NCBI RefSeq assembly: GCF_014117425.1
Contig: NZ_CP059725.1
Span: 868,001 to 932,000 of the forward strand
Direction: 5' to 3'
Source: Bartonella sp. HY038
GTDB taxonomy: Bacteria > Pseudomonadota > Alphaproteobacteria > Rhizobiales > Rhizobiaceae
DNA length: 64,000 nucleotides
Positions 1 through 7,961 of this stretch are shown piece by piece. Below the pieces are notes generated by a model. The model saw nothing but the letters and a program-made list of their open reading frames with translations, did no database searches and was not told the DNA's origin. The first letter of the stretch is position 1; each line of letters opens with the position of its first letter. The translations under genes and the position numbers were made by a program.

Positions 1-1
1 C

Positions 2-487
2 ACGAATGGTAAAGATGGTGGCATATCACGCTGGTTAAAATTAGCAACGGGTCTTGGTCTTGACGAAGAGGTGGTTAAAAGCCAAAGGCAGGCTTTAGCT
101 GCTACGAAATTTGCCGTTGGTGCATATATTGAGTTTTGCCGTGATAAAACCCTGCTTGAAGCGGTAGCGTCTTCCTTAACCGAGCTTTTCTCGCCATTGA
201 TTATATCAGAGCGCGTTCCTGGCATGCTCGCCAAATATTCTTTCATCAGTGAAGAAACTTTGGCCTATTTTAAGCCGCGTTTGACACAAGCGCCAAAAGA
301 TTCTGATTTTGCTTTAGCCTATGTAAAAAAGCATGCCAATACGCCTGAAAAACAACAGCAAGTAATTGACGCATTGTTGTTTAAAACTGATATCCTATGG
401 GCGATGTTAGATGCATTACAACATGCCTATGGTGAAAAAGGCCATATTCCGCCAGGTGCTTTTATAGGGGTACTAACAGGCAATTAG
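2..487 (+). CDS. pqqC: Pyrroloquinoline-quinone synthase PqqC (3' part)
   Basis: This is the C-terminal part of PqqC, the cofactorless oxidase that performs the last ring closure and oxidation of PQQ synthesis. The frame is open from base 2, so the gene begins before the window; the GTG at 71 is internal. Family features seen are the segment SSLTELFSP, the helix ending in YFKPRLTQA, and the C-terminal stretch FKTDILWAMLDALQHAY, which match the all-helical heme-oxygenase-like fold of PqqC. The stop codon directly abuts the pqqD start. Assignment is firm because pqqD and pqqE follow in canonical order. Confidence 0.93.
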   Translation, partial: TNGKDGGISRWLKLATGLGLDEEVVKSQRQALAATKFAVGAYIEFCRDKTLLEAVASSLTELFSPLIISERVPGMLAKYSFISEETLAYFKPRLTQAPKDSDFALAYVKKHANTPEKQQQVIDALLFKTDILWAMLDALQHAYGEKGHIPPGAFIGVLTGN

Positions 488-799
488 ATGTTACATGTTC
501 TGGCGGAAGTTAAAAAGTCAAGGCAAGTTGTAAATGCAAAGAGTAAGCCGCAATTGATGGCGCATGTTCGCATGCGCTATGATCCTGTAAGGGAGGCGCT
601 GGCCTTGTTGTCACCAGAAAAAATCCTTTGGCCTGATGAAATTGCTTTAGAAATTTTAAATCTGTGCAATGGTAAAAAAAACGTGTCTGACATTGCAACT
701 CAATTGGCAAATCAATATGAAGCGCCATTGGATGAAGTAATGGCCGATGTCATAGAATTTTTACAAAGCTGGTCGGATCAGTTATTATTGAAATTATGA
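488..799 (+). CDS. pqqD: PQQ biosynthesis peptide chaperone PqqD
   Basis: A 103-residue PqqD. In the family this small protein binds the PqqA precursor peptide and presents it to the radical-SAM enzyme PqqE. The recognisable core is MRYDPVREALALLSPEK followed by a winged-helix-like segment in which a gene product position (ILNLCNGKKNVSDIATQL) is conserved. Its ATG follows the pqqC stop with no gap and its end overlaps the pqqE start by 4 bases (ATGA), so translational coupling is likely. The N-terminal 20 residues are longer than in short PqqD proteins. Confidence 0.93.
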   Translation: MLHVLAEVKKSRQVVNAKSKPQLMAHVRMRYDPVREALALLSPEKILWPDEIALEILNLCNGKKNVSDIATQLANQYEAPLDEVMADVIEFLQSWSDQLLLKL

Positions 800-1887
800 A
801 TCAGACAATTTTACCACCGATCAGCATGTTGGCGGAGTTGACCTATCGTTGTCCGCTACAATGCCCTTATTGTTCCAACCCTTTAGAATTGATGAAAGCT
901 GATCGCGAATGCGATACAGCGCGCTGGACTGCGTTATTTAATGAAGCAGCCGATATGGGGTTATTACAAGTGCATCTTTCTGGTGGTGAGCCAACCTTGC
1001 GTAAGGATTTACCGCAATTGGTGGCAGCACTCAAAGCTCGCGATATTTATAGCAATTTGATAACTGCTGGGGTAGGCGGTGCAGAAAAACAATTGCCAGC
1101 CTTAGTTGAAGCTGGGCTTGACCATGTTCAGCTTTCGGTACAAGGCACCGATAGCGCCACCACCGAGCTCATCGGCCATTTAAAAGGTGGTTTTGAGCAA
1201 AAAATGAAAACGGCACAAAAAGTGCGCGAATTGCAATTGCCTTTAACTATCAATGCTCCCATTCATCGCCATAATATCGATCAATTAGATGATTATGTAA
1301 AACTTGCTTTAAGACTTGGTGCGGAACGGCTGGAAATTGCCAATGTGCAATATTCCGGTTGGGCGCTGCTTAACCGCGGTGCTTTAATGCCAAAACGCGA
1401 AGATTTTGAACGACAAATGGATATGGTCGCTCATTTACGTGAGGCTTTGCGTGGTATTTTAAATATAGATTATGTTATTCCTGATTATTTTGCCGATTAT
1501 CCCAAGCCCTGCATGGGCGGTTGGGCAAGAGATGCTTTTGTGGCAACGCCTGATTGTACAATTTTGCCGTGCCATGCCGCAATGACGATTAAAACCTTGC
1601 AATTTGATCGATTTGGCGAAAAATCATTAAACGATATTTGGCTTCATTCATCCGCTTTTAATGCCTATCGTGGCGATGATTGGATGAGTGAGCCTTGCCG
1701 TTCTTGCGAACGTAAAGAGTTGGATTATGGTGGCTGTCGTTGCCAAGCCCTTGCCCTTGCTGGTAATGCTAATGAGGTTGATCCGGCCTGTATTCGCTCG
1801 CCTTTACATCAACAAATGGTAGAATTGGGGCTAAAAGCATCACAAAGCAATGACGAATTACAATATCGCCGCATTGGTGTTTTTTAG
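796..1887 (+). CDS. pqqE: PqqA peptide cyclase PqqE (radical SAM)
   Basis: A 363-residue radical-SAM enzyme that forms the Glu-Tyr carbon-carbon bond in PqqA, the first committed step of PQQ synthesis. The N-terminus carries the CxxxCxxC cluster motif (CPLQCPYC, about residues 19-26), followed by LSGGEPTLR. A C-terminal SPASM region holds the auxiliary-cluster cysteines (PCMGGW, DCTILPCHA, EPCRSCERK, GGCRCQA). Length fits the family. It overlaps pqqD by 4 bases and is the last pqq gene here; no terminator is evident in the 33 bases before the convergent ubiX. PQQ made here would serve the glucose dehydrogenase at 7962-10340. Confidence 0.95.
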   Translation: MNQTILPPISMLAELTYRCPLQCPYCSNPLELMKADRECDTARWTALFNEAADMGLLQVHLSGGEPTLRKDLPQLVAALKARDIYSNLITAGVGGAEKQLPALVEAGLDHVQLSVQGTDSATTELIGHLKGGFEQKMKTAQKVRELQLPLTINAPIHRHNIDQLDDYVKLALRLGAERLEIANVQYSGWALLNRGALMPKREDFERQMDMVAHLREALRGILNIDYVIPDYFADYPKPCMGGWARDAFVATPDCTILPCHAAMTIKTLQFDRFGEKSLNDIWLHSSAFNAYRGDDWMSEPCRSCERKELDYGGCRCQALALAGNANEVDPACIRSPLHQQMVELGLKASQSNDELQYRRIGVF

Positions 1888-1920
1888 CCAAAATAGCTGC
1901 ACATGGTGATAGTTTAAATC

Positions 1921-2526
1921 TTATTCATCAAACCATTCTTTTGCCTTTGCGCTGATCGATATATTGGTAAGACTTATTGCGCGAAGGGCAAGATCATTAA
2001 CAATATCATCAATGGTTTGTGGCTTGTGATAAAATGGCGGTATTGGTGGCATGATAATTCCACCCATTTCAGTCACTTGCACCATATTGCGCAAATGCCC
2101 AAGATGAAGCGGGGTTTCGCGCGCCAATAAGATGAGCCGCCGCCGTTCTTTTAAATGAACATCTGCCGCCCGTATAATGAGATTATCCGCAAGACCATTA
2201 GCGATTGCTGCTAGGCTGTGCATCGAGCAGGGAGCAATGATCATTGCGGCAGTTTTAAATGAGCCGCTAGCGATGCTTGCCCCAATATTGTGGTAATCAT
2301 GAAAAATTATATTGCTCTTACAATTGGTTTGTAATTGCTTATATTTTTGCAACTTTTCTTTTGAAACTTCGGTTTCTATTGTTCTTTGTGCAGATGGAGA
2401 AACAACGACGTGCAAATCAATATGCTTTTCGGCATGAAGATAATCAATAATTTTTAAACCAATAGCGGCACCTGATGCACCAGTGATGGCAACGACAATG
2501 CGGATGTTTTGAGGTTCATTCATCAT
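1921..2526 (-). CDS. ubiX: Flavin prenyltransferase UbiX
   Basis: A UbiX/Pad1-family flavoprotein that prenylates FMN to make the cofactor required by the decarboxylase UbiD. Signature segments are VAITGASGAAIGLKI at the N-terminus (flavin binding), IIAPCSMHSLAAIANGLADN in the middle, and RLILLARETPLHLGHLRNM with the prenyl-phosphate-binding Arg/Glu. The ATG chosen overlaps the ubiD stop (ATGA) and gives 201 residues; a second in-frame ATG follows immediately and a TTG lies 18 bases upstream. ubiD and ubiX are thus one transcription unit, convergent with pqqE. Confidence 0.93.
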   Translation of the reverse strand: MMNEPQNIRIVVAITGASGAAIGLKIIDYLHAEKHIDLHVVVSPSAQRTIETEVSKEKLQKYKQLQTNCKSNIIFHDYHNIGASIASGSFKTAAMIIAPCSMHSLAAIANGLADNLIIRAADVHLKERRRLILLARETPLHLGHLRNMVQVTEMGGIIMPPIPPFYHKPQTIDDIVNDLALRAISLTNISISAKAKEWFDE

Positions 2527-3989
2527 AGACCAAGATCTTTCCAATAGGCATCAACTTTTGACTTTACCTCATCGGGCATTTTTAAAACTTTGCCCCATTC
2601 ACGGGTGGTTTCGCCTTTAATTTTATTGGTGGCATCTAAGGCCATTTTGCCGCCAAGCCCTTCCATTGGTGAAGCAAAGTCCAAATAATCAATCGGCATA
2701 TTATCTAAAATAGTGGTGTCACGGCTTGGATCAAATCGGGTGGATAAAGCCCAAATTACATCATCCCAATTGCGAATATCAATATCAGGATCAACGGCAA
2801 TCATTAGCTTGGTGTAATTAAATTGCGGCAACATGCCCCAAAGCCCAAGCATTACACGTTTGGCTTGGCCTGCATAACGCTTATCAATGGCAACAATAAT
2901 CGCGCGATAGGAGCAGGCTTCTGGTGGTAACCAAATATCGGTAATTTCAGGAAATTGCTTTTTAACTAATGGAACGAATAATTGGTTGAGGGCTTCACCT
3001 ATGCGCGAGGGTTCATCGGGCGGTCTGCCTGTATAGGTGGAAAGGTAAATGGGGCTTTCGCGCATGGTAATGGCGGTAATTTCCATAATAGGAAAAGGTT
3101 CAACTGCGTTATAGTAACCTGTATGATCGCCATAAGGCCCTTCATTTGCGGTATTCTTATGTGATACATAACCTTCAATAATAATCTCAGCTTGCGTTGG
3201 TACCATTAAGGGTACAGTTTTAGCTTGCACAAGATCCGTTGGGCTTTTGCGTAAAAGTCCAGAAAATGCAACCTCACTCATGGTTTCAGGTAAGGGCATG
3301 ACCGCAGATAAAATAAGCGCAGGGTCAGCGCCAATGATAATGGCAACCGGCATATCGCGTTGTTGCTTTTGCCATTTGTGATGGTGCTTGGCGCCGCCGC
3401 GATGCGCAAGCCAACGCATGATAAGATGGCTATTGTCGAGTTTTTGTAGGCGATAAACTCCAAGATTAACATCATTGCGATTATCAGGATCAACAGTCAT
3501 TACCAAAGGCCAAGTTACCAAAGGGGCGGGCTCATCTGGCCAACAGGTCTGAATTGGCAAAACTCCCAAATCAATATCATCACCAGTTAATATAATTTCT
3601 TGGCAGGGAGCACTTCGCTTGGTTTTGGTGCGCATGGAAAGGACAGAACGCGCCATTGGCAATTTTTTCCAAAGATCGGAAAGTGAAGAAATACCACTTG
3701 GCTCGCGCAAATCCGATAGGCTTTGACCAAGATCAGGGAGGGATTTTTTTTCAATGCCAAGGCCTAGTGCCACGCGCTCTACTGTGCCAAATAGGTTGGT
3801 GAGGACTGGGATTTTTGAAATGACACCGTGTTCATTTATTGGTTTTTCAAACAATAGAGCAGGGCCATGCTTTTCCAAAACACGTTTATGGATTTCGGTC
3901 ATTTCATGTCGAATTGAAACTGGACGCTTGATGCGTTTTAACAAATTGCGCGACTCAAGAAGCTTTATAAAGGCGTTTAAGTCATGCAT
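2523..3989 (-). CDS. ubiD: UbiD family 4-hydroxy-3-polyprenylbenzoate decarboxylase
   Basis: A 488-residue UbiD-type decarboxylase, which removes the carboxyl group of the polyprenylated 4-hydroxybenzoate ring in ubiquinone synthesis using prenylated FMN from UbiX. Recognisable family segments are the start DLNAFIKLLESRNLLKRIK, the central VNLGVYRLQKLD, GPYGDHTGYY with the catalytic acid region, and PPEACSYRAIIVAI near the C-terminal third. The ATG is preceded by AGGAAAAAG. ubiX follows with a 4-base overlap. The gene is divergent from ubiTUV, so the 250-base gap between them is flanked by quinone-synthesis genes on both sides. Confidence 0.94.
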   Translation of the reverse strand: MHDLNAFIKLLESRNLLKRIKRPVSIRHEMTEIHKRVLEKHGPALLFEKPINEHGVISKIPVLTNLFGTVERVALGLGIEKKSLPDLGQSLSDLREPSGISSLSDLWKKLPMARSVLSMRTKTKRSAPCQEIILTGDDIDLGVLPIQTCWPDEPAPLVTWPLVMTVDPDNRNDVNLGVYRLQKLDNSHLIMRWLAHRGGAKHHHKWQKQQRDMPVAIIIGADPALILSAVMPLPETMSEVAFSGLLRKSPTDLVQAKTVPLMVPTQAEIIIEGYVSHKNTANEGPYGDHTGYYNAVEPFPIMEITAITMRESPIYLSTYTGRPPDEPSRIGEALNQLFVPLVKKQFPEITDIWLPPEACSYRAIIVAIDKRYAGQAKRVMLGLWGMLPQFNYTKLMIAVDPDIDIRNWDDVIWALSTRFDPSRDTTILDNMPIDYLDFASPMEGLGGKMALDATNKIKGETTREWGKVLKMPDEVKSKVDAYWKDLGL

Positions 3990-4164
3990 GGGCTTTTTCC
4001 TGATGGGGCAAAATCAGCTGCATAAACATAAACGGCACCAATTTAGGCATTAGAAAAATAATTCGCTTAAGTTGCTGCTTTAGAAAAACTTTTAAATTTG
4101 AAACGGTTTTCATCAAAAAAAATCCACTTCTTGCACTGGCGCTTGATATATATTCATGGTATCT

Positions 4165-4202
4165 GCGACATAATGACGCAATTTTGTGCGACACTATGTC
4201 GC
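4165..4202. promoter_or_regulatory. Twin GCGAC-N5-GTCGC operators upstream of ubiT
   Basis: Two dyads lie here: GCGACATAATGACGC (4165-4179) and GCGACACTATGTCGC (4188-4202). Their starts are 23 bp apart, about two helical turns. Each matches the published RegR box (GNGRCRTTNNGNCGC), as I recall it, at all but one position; this is the site class of the RegA/PrrA/ActR/RegR redox response regulators. They end 41 bases before the ubiT start and 176 bases upstream of the divergent ubiD start. The dyads are read directly from the sequence; the bound regulator is inference. Confidence 0.55.
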
Positions 4203-4243
4203 GAAGCGCCACATGTCAAATGATTTGCGAAAAGAGGTTTGCT

Positions 4244-4750
4244 ATGCAGCTTGCACCACCACTTAAAAATGCCATTTCACATCTGCCATTACCGCTTTTA
4301 AGCCTGCCAGCGCGTTTAGCTTTTTCGCAAATTTTGCTTGTCCACCCCAAATTATTTGATCGCCTTGGCGAACATGCCAGCAAAAATTTTGCTTTCATTT
4401 TAACCGATATGCCTTTGGTGTTTGTGGTCAACCCGCAACAAAAATCAATTAAACTTTTCAAAGACCGCAAAGATATTAAGGCCGACGCTGAAGTTGAGGG
4501 GCCGCTTGGCCTGTTGCTTGCTTTGGCCGAAGGGCGGCTTGATGCTGACGCGTTGTTTTTTTCGCGCGATGTAATGATTACTGGCGATATGGAAGCAATG
4601 CTTGCTTTGCGTAATGCCCTTGATGACAATGAAATAGATTTACCGCATGATTTGTCACTATTAAGTGGCCCATTGGCCCCAATCACCGAAAAAGTGGCTA
4701 AGCATTTACGCCGCCATTTATTAAAAGAGGAGCCAAAGCAATGGAATTAA
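4244..4750 (+). CDS. ubiT: Ubiquinone biosynthesis accessory factor UbiT (SCP2 domain)
   Basis: A 168-residue SCP2 (sterol-carrier-like lipid-binding) protein. UbiT is the accessory factor that, with UbiU and UbiV, allows ubiquinone synthesis without oxygen. The SCP2 core runs roughly from residue 40 to 150, with FAFILTDMPLVFVVNPQ, the glycine-rich VEGPLGLLLALAEGRLDADALFF, and DVMITGDMEAMLALRNALD. The ATG at 4244 is chosen because AAAGAGG lies 6-9 bases before it; an in-frame ATG at 4184 falls inside the operator dyads and has no ribosome site. The end overlaps ubiU by 10 bases. Identification rests on the SCP2 domain plus the ubiU-ubiV neighbours. Confidence 0.88.
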   Translation: MQLAPPLKNAISHLPLPLLSLPARLAFSQILLVHPKLFDRLGEHASKNFAFILTDMPLVFVVNPQQKSIKLFKDRKDIKADAEVEGPLGLLLALAEGRLDADALFFSRDVMITGDMEAMLALRNALDDNEIDLPHDLSLLSGPLAPITEKVAKHLRRHLLKEEPKQWN

Positions 4751-5718
4751 TATGTCCTGCAGGTACGCCATCTGCCTTTATTGAAGCGGTAGATGCAGGT
4801 GCCGATTGCGTTTATTGTGGCTTTCGCGATGAGACCAATGCCCGCAATTTTCCCGGCTTAAATTTTTCTCGTGAAGAATTATCTGATGCAATCGCTTACG
4901 CACGTAAGAAAAATGTTCAAACATTTGTTGCTTTAAACACTTTTATGCGTGCCGGCGCCGAAGATATTTGGTTTAGCGGCGTTGATGATGCAGTAGAAAT
5001 TGGTGCTGATGCATTGATATTAGCTGATATTGGCCTGCTTGATTATGCAACACGTAAGCATCCACAACAACGCCTCCATGTTTCGGTGCAGGCTTCCGCC
5101 TCCAATGTTGATGCTATTGCTTTTCTTGTTTCATCATTTAACGCTAAGCGTGTTGTCTTACCACGCACCTTGACAATTAGCGATATTGCCAAGCTTGCTA
5201 AACAAATTGATTGCGAAATTGAAGTTTTTGCCTTTGGCGGTCTTTGCGTGATGGCGGAAGGACGTTGTTCATTGTCATCTTACGCCACAGGAAAATCACC
5301 CAATATGAATGGTGTTTGTTCACCTGCAAGTCATGTGCGTTATGAGCGAGATGGTGATGCAATGCTATCTATTTTAGGGGACTACACAATAAACCGATTT
5401 GAGCGTGGCGAAGCCGCTGGCTACCCAACGCTTTGCAAAGGGCGTTTTGCCATTGCTAATGAACCAGGCTATGCCTTTGAAGACCCGATTTCATTAGATG
5501 TGATGGATCATCTTGACGCTTTGCGCGATGCTGGCGTCAGTGCGTTAAAAATTGAAGGACGCCAACGCGGCAAGGCCTATGTGGCGCAAGTCGTTGCTAC
5601 ATTAAAAGCCGCATTGCAAACCGATAGCGATAGTCGTGGTCAATATTTATCAAAATTACGCGCATTAAGTGAGGGGCAACAAACCACCTCAGGTGCTTAT
5701 GAAAAACGGTGGAGATAA
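4741..5718 (+). CDS. ubiU: O2-independent ubiquinone hydroxylation protein UbiU (U32 family)
   Basis: A 325-residue U32-family protein. UbiU forms a complex with UbiV and takes part in oxygen-independent hydroxylation of the ubiquinone ring. Four cysteines fall at residues 169, 176, 193 and 232 (FGGLC, EGRC, NGVC, PTLCKGRF), the same numbering I know for the [4Fe-4S] ligands of E. coli UbiU, so the cluster site is intact. The N-terminal MELICPAGTPSAFIEAVDAG is the usual start of the U32 barrel. A GAGGAG sequence precedes the ATG inside the ubiT end, and ubiV begins at the next base after the stop. Confidence 0.95.
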   Translation: MELICPAGTPSAFIEAVDAGADCVYCGFRDETNARNFPGLNFSREELSDAIAYARKKNVQTFVALNTFMRAGAEDIWFSGVDDAVEIGADALILADIGLLDYATRKHPQQRLHVSVQASASNVDAIAFLVSSFNAKRVVLPRTLTISDIAKLAKQIDCEIEVFAFGGLCVMAEGRCSLSSYATGKSPNMNGVCSPASHVRYERDGDAMLSILGDYTINRFERGEAAGYPTLCKGRFAIANEPGYAFEDPISLDVMDHLDALRDAGVSALKIEGRQRGKAYVAQVVATLKAALQTDSDSRGQYLSKLRALSEGQQTTSGAYEKRWR

Positions 5719-6642
5719 ATGATGAAAAATAGACAAATATCATTATCCATGGGACCAGTTTATTATTTATGGGATGCTGATAAATGGTGCGATTTTTATT
5801 ATCGTATCGCCGATGAAGCGCCAATCACTTCGGTGAGTATTGGCGAAAGCATTTGTTCTAAACGTTTGCATTTTACCGATAAGCTTATTGATAAAGTTGC
5901 GGATCGGCTTCAAAGAGCTGGAAAAAAAGTGGTTTACAGCACCCTTGCTATGGTAACGCTTGAGCGTGAACGCAAAGACGTTAAAAAAGTGCTTGCTCGT
6001 AATGATTGTGTTTTTGAAGTCAATGACCTTGGAACGGTTAATTTATTAAACGATCATCAGCATATTATTAGTCCATTGCTTAATGTTTATAATGCACCCA
6101 CGGCCCGCTTTCTAGCAAGCCGCGGAGCAAAACGCATTTGTTTGCCGCCAGAATTGCCCTTTCAATCAATAAAAACGATTGTTGAAAAAACCAAAGATGT
6201 CACTGATATTGAAGTTTTTGCTTTTGGCCGGCTTCCTTTGGCTATCTCTGCGCGTTGCGCCCATGCCCGCTCGAAAGGTCATATTAAGGACAATTGTCAA
6301 TTTGTCTGCGGTGAAGATCCCAATGGATTGCCAATCCGCACCCTTGATGGCAAAGATTTTTTAAGCCTTAATGGTATTCAAACCATGTCGCATAATTGCC
6401 AAGCCTTAACTTATGAAATGCAATCGCTTATTGATATTGGCGTTCATCATTTTCGCTTGTCGCCACAAGATTGTGATATGGTTGCAATCGCGCATTTGTT
6501 TAATGATCTCATTGCTGGGCAATTATCGGCTGAGGAAGCAACACAAAAAATTGCAGATCACTGTGGTGATATGCCTTTGGCTAATGGCTTTATTCATGGT
6601 TTGGAAGGTGCGCGATTTGTTGAGCGCGCTATTGTTTTATAA
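5719..6642 (+). CDS. ubiV: O2-independent ubiquinone hydroxylation protein UbiV (U32 family)
   Basis: A 307-residue U32-family partner of UbiU. Cysteines occur at 180, 193 and 197 (SARCAHAR, DNCQFVCGEDP), matching the E. coli UbiV cluster ligands in number, plus C46 (ESICSKR) where E. coli has C39; the [4Fe-4S] site therefore looks complete. The start ATG directly abuts the ubiU stop with GGAG four bases before it. The end SAEEATQKIADHCGDMPLANGFIHG fits the usual C-terminus. The protein is cytoplasmic by sequence, without signal or membrane segment. Together with ubiT it forms a tight operon. Confidence 0.95.
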   Translation: MMKNRQISLSMGPVYYLWDADKWCDFYYRIADEAPITSVSIGESICSKRLHFTDKLIDKVADRLQRAGKKVVYSTLAMVTLERERKDVKKVLARNDCVFEVNDLGTVNLLNDHQHIISPLLNVYNAPTARFLASRGAKRICLPPELPFQSIKTIVEKTKDVTDIEVFAFGRLPLAISARCAHARSKGHIKDNCQFVCGEDPNGLPIRTLDGKDFLSLNGIQTMSHNCQALTYEMQSLIDIGVHHFRLSPQDCDMVAIAHLFNDLIAGQLSAEEATQKIADHCGDMPLANGFIHGLEGARFVERAIVL

Positions 6643-6676
6643 CAATATTAGTTAAGATTTAAAGATTAAAACTGGT

Positions 6677-6707
6677 TATCAGCATAGCTATTGATGTGGT
6701 GCTGATA
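6677..6707. repeat. Inverted repeat in the ubiV-nnrS gap
   Basis: The arms TATCAGCA (6677-6684) and TGCTGATA (6700-6707) are perfect inverted copies separated by 15 bases, in the 98-base gap before nnrS. This could be an operator, a processing hairpin or a weak attenuator; there is no T-run directly after it. No perfect FNR-type TTGAT-N4-ATCAA site was found in this gap. Confidence 0.35.
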
Positions 6708-6740
6708 GCTTTCTGATAAATCTTTTGGGATGGTGGTTTT

Positions 6741-7880
6741 ATGAAAAAATCCTTTGCCTACCAGCCTTTTTTTACCTTTGGCGCACTTTGGGGAGCGTTG
6801 CATTTTCTGTTCTGGCTACCATTTCTTGGCAGTGAAGTGGATTTAACTGGGAGTTATACTCCTTTTTTTTGGCATGCCCATGAAATGCTTTTTGGATTTG
6901 GCACCGCTATTCTAGCTGGTTTTTTGCTAACGGTTGTTCCCAATTGGACCGGTGAATTGCTTTTTTCGTCAAGGCTTATAAGATTGCTATTTGCCCTATG
7001 GTTGTTAGGGCGCAGTGCTATGATTTTGACAAGTTTTTTACCTGCATTTTTGGTCAGTCTATTAGATAGTATATTTTTACCAAGCGTTGCTATGTGCTTA
7101 ACAATTCCAGTTATTAAAGCAAAAAAGTGGCGAGATTTCAAAGTCCTTATCGGGCTATTTATAATTATGATTGCCAATATTACCTTTCATTATCAAATAA
7201 TAAAAAATGGTGATGTTCTCGTTTTTTGCAAGCTTGCTGTGGCAGCTTTTACGGTGTTGATTATTATTGTTGGTGGTCGCATGATCCCTGCTTATATGCG
7301 TCTTGCATTTCAAGGCTGCGGCAGGGGCGAGGGGCCGCCCAAACATGGTTTAATCGATAGTGCCACCATTTTTGTAAGCGTAATAGCTCTAGGGCTTTGG
7401 GTCAGTGATTGTTGCTTTTTAGCGCAATTTTATTTTGGTTTGGCTGCTGCTATACTCAATATTGTACGTCTCGTGCGGTGGCAAATTTTAAGACCACCTT
7501 ACCCAATTTTAGTCTTCTTATTAGTGCTTGGTTACGCATTTATAATCATTGCATTTTTGTCTATGGCATTGGCGGGATTTGCAATTTTACCATCACTCTT
7601 TCCAATTCACATTATCACTATAGGCGCTATGGCAATATCGATGCTAACGGTGATGATACGCCTTTGCTTGCGATACCAGTTTAAAAAAGCATCAGTCAAT
7701 CGACTGGTTGTTGCGCCATTTATTTTGCTTACCTTTGCGGTTTTTTTGCGTGCATTGGCTGATATTTATAGCGAGCAAGCAATGACGCTTTTTTATGCTT
7801 CAGCTATTTTGTTTTCAATTGCTTTAGTGGCGTATCTTTTTCCCAAAAAACTGCTTTCATATAAAGATAGACGTTTTTAA
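6741..7880 (+). CDS. nnrS: NnrS family heme-copper membrane protein
   Basis: A 379-residue polytopic membrane protein of the NnrS family. In other bacteria NnrS is a heme- and copper-containing membrane protein linked to nitric-oxide tolerance and denitrification regulons. The start SFAYQPFFTFGALWGALHFLFW, the FFWHAHEMLFGFGTAILAGFLLT segment with its metal-ligand histidines, and the loop RMIPAYMR are typical. About ten to twelve hydrophobic helices are visible. It lies 98 bases after ubiV on the same strand and may be cotranscribed. No nitrite or NO reductase gene is in the window. Confidence 0.9.
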   Translation: MKKSFAYQPFFTFGALWGALHFLFWLPFLGSEVDLTGSYTPFFWHAHEMLFGFGTAILAGFLLTVVPNWTGELLFSSRLIRLLFALWLLGRSAMILTSFLPAFLVSLLDSIFLPSVAMCLTIPVIKAKKWRDFKVLIGLFIIMIANITFHYQIIKNGDVLVFCKLAVAAFTVLIIIVGGRMIPAYMRLAFQGCGRGEGPPKHGLIDSATIFVSVIALGLWVSDCCFLAQFYFGLAAAILNIVRLVRWQILRPPYPILVFLLVLGYAFIIIAFLSMALAGFAILPSLFPIHIITIGAMAISMLTVMIRLCLRYQFKKASVNRLVVAPFILLTFAVFLRALADIYSEQAMTLFYASAILFSIALVAYLFPKKLLSYKDRRF

Positions 7881-7910
7881 GACGTAGTCAGAATAAATTT
7901 TGTATGTTCG

Positions 7911-7937
7911 AAAAAAAAGGCCGCGTTAGCGGCCTTT
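7911..7937 (-). terminator. Intrinsic terminator after gcd
   Basis: The perfect 8-bp stem AAGGCCGC/GCGGCCTT with loop GTTA (7917-7936) is followed on the minus strand by a run of T (A8 on the plus strand at 7911-7918). It sits between the convergent nnrS and gcd. The T-run makes it best for gcd, and it may also stop plus-strand transcripts weakly. Confidence 0.85.
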
Positions 7938-7961
7938 CATTGTTAAATATTTGCTATAAAC

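Noticed and set aside
4145..4158. TTGATATATATTCA as an FNR box before ubiT
   Set aside because: Only the left half-site is intact; the right half ATTCA differs from ATCAA at two places, so it was not called.
3982..4212. Minus-strand open frame of 76 codons upstream of ubiD
   Set aside because: It overlaps the ubiD start, lacks a ribosome site and family features, and covers the operator region.
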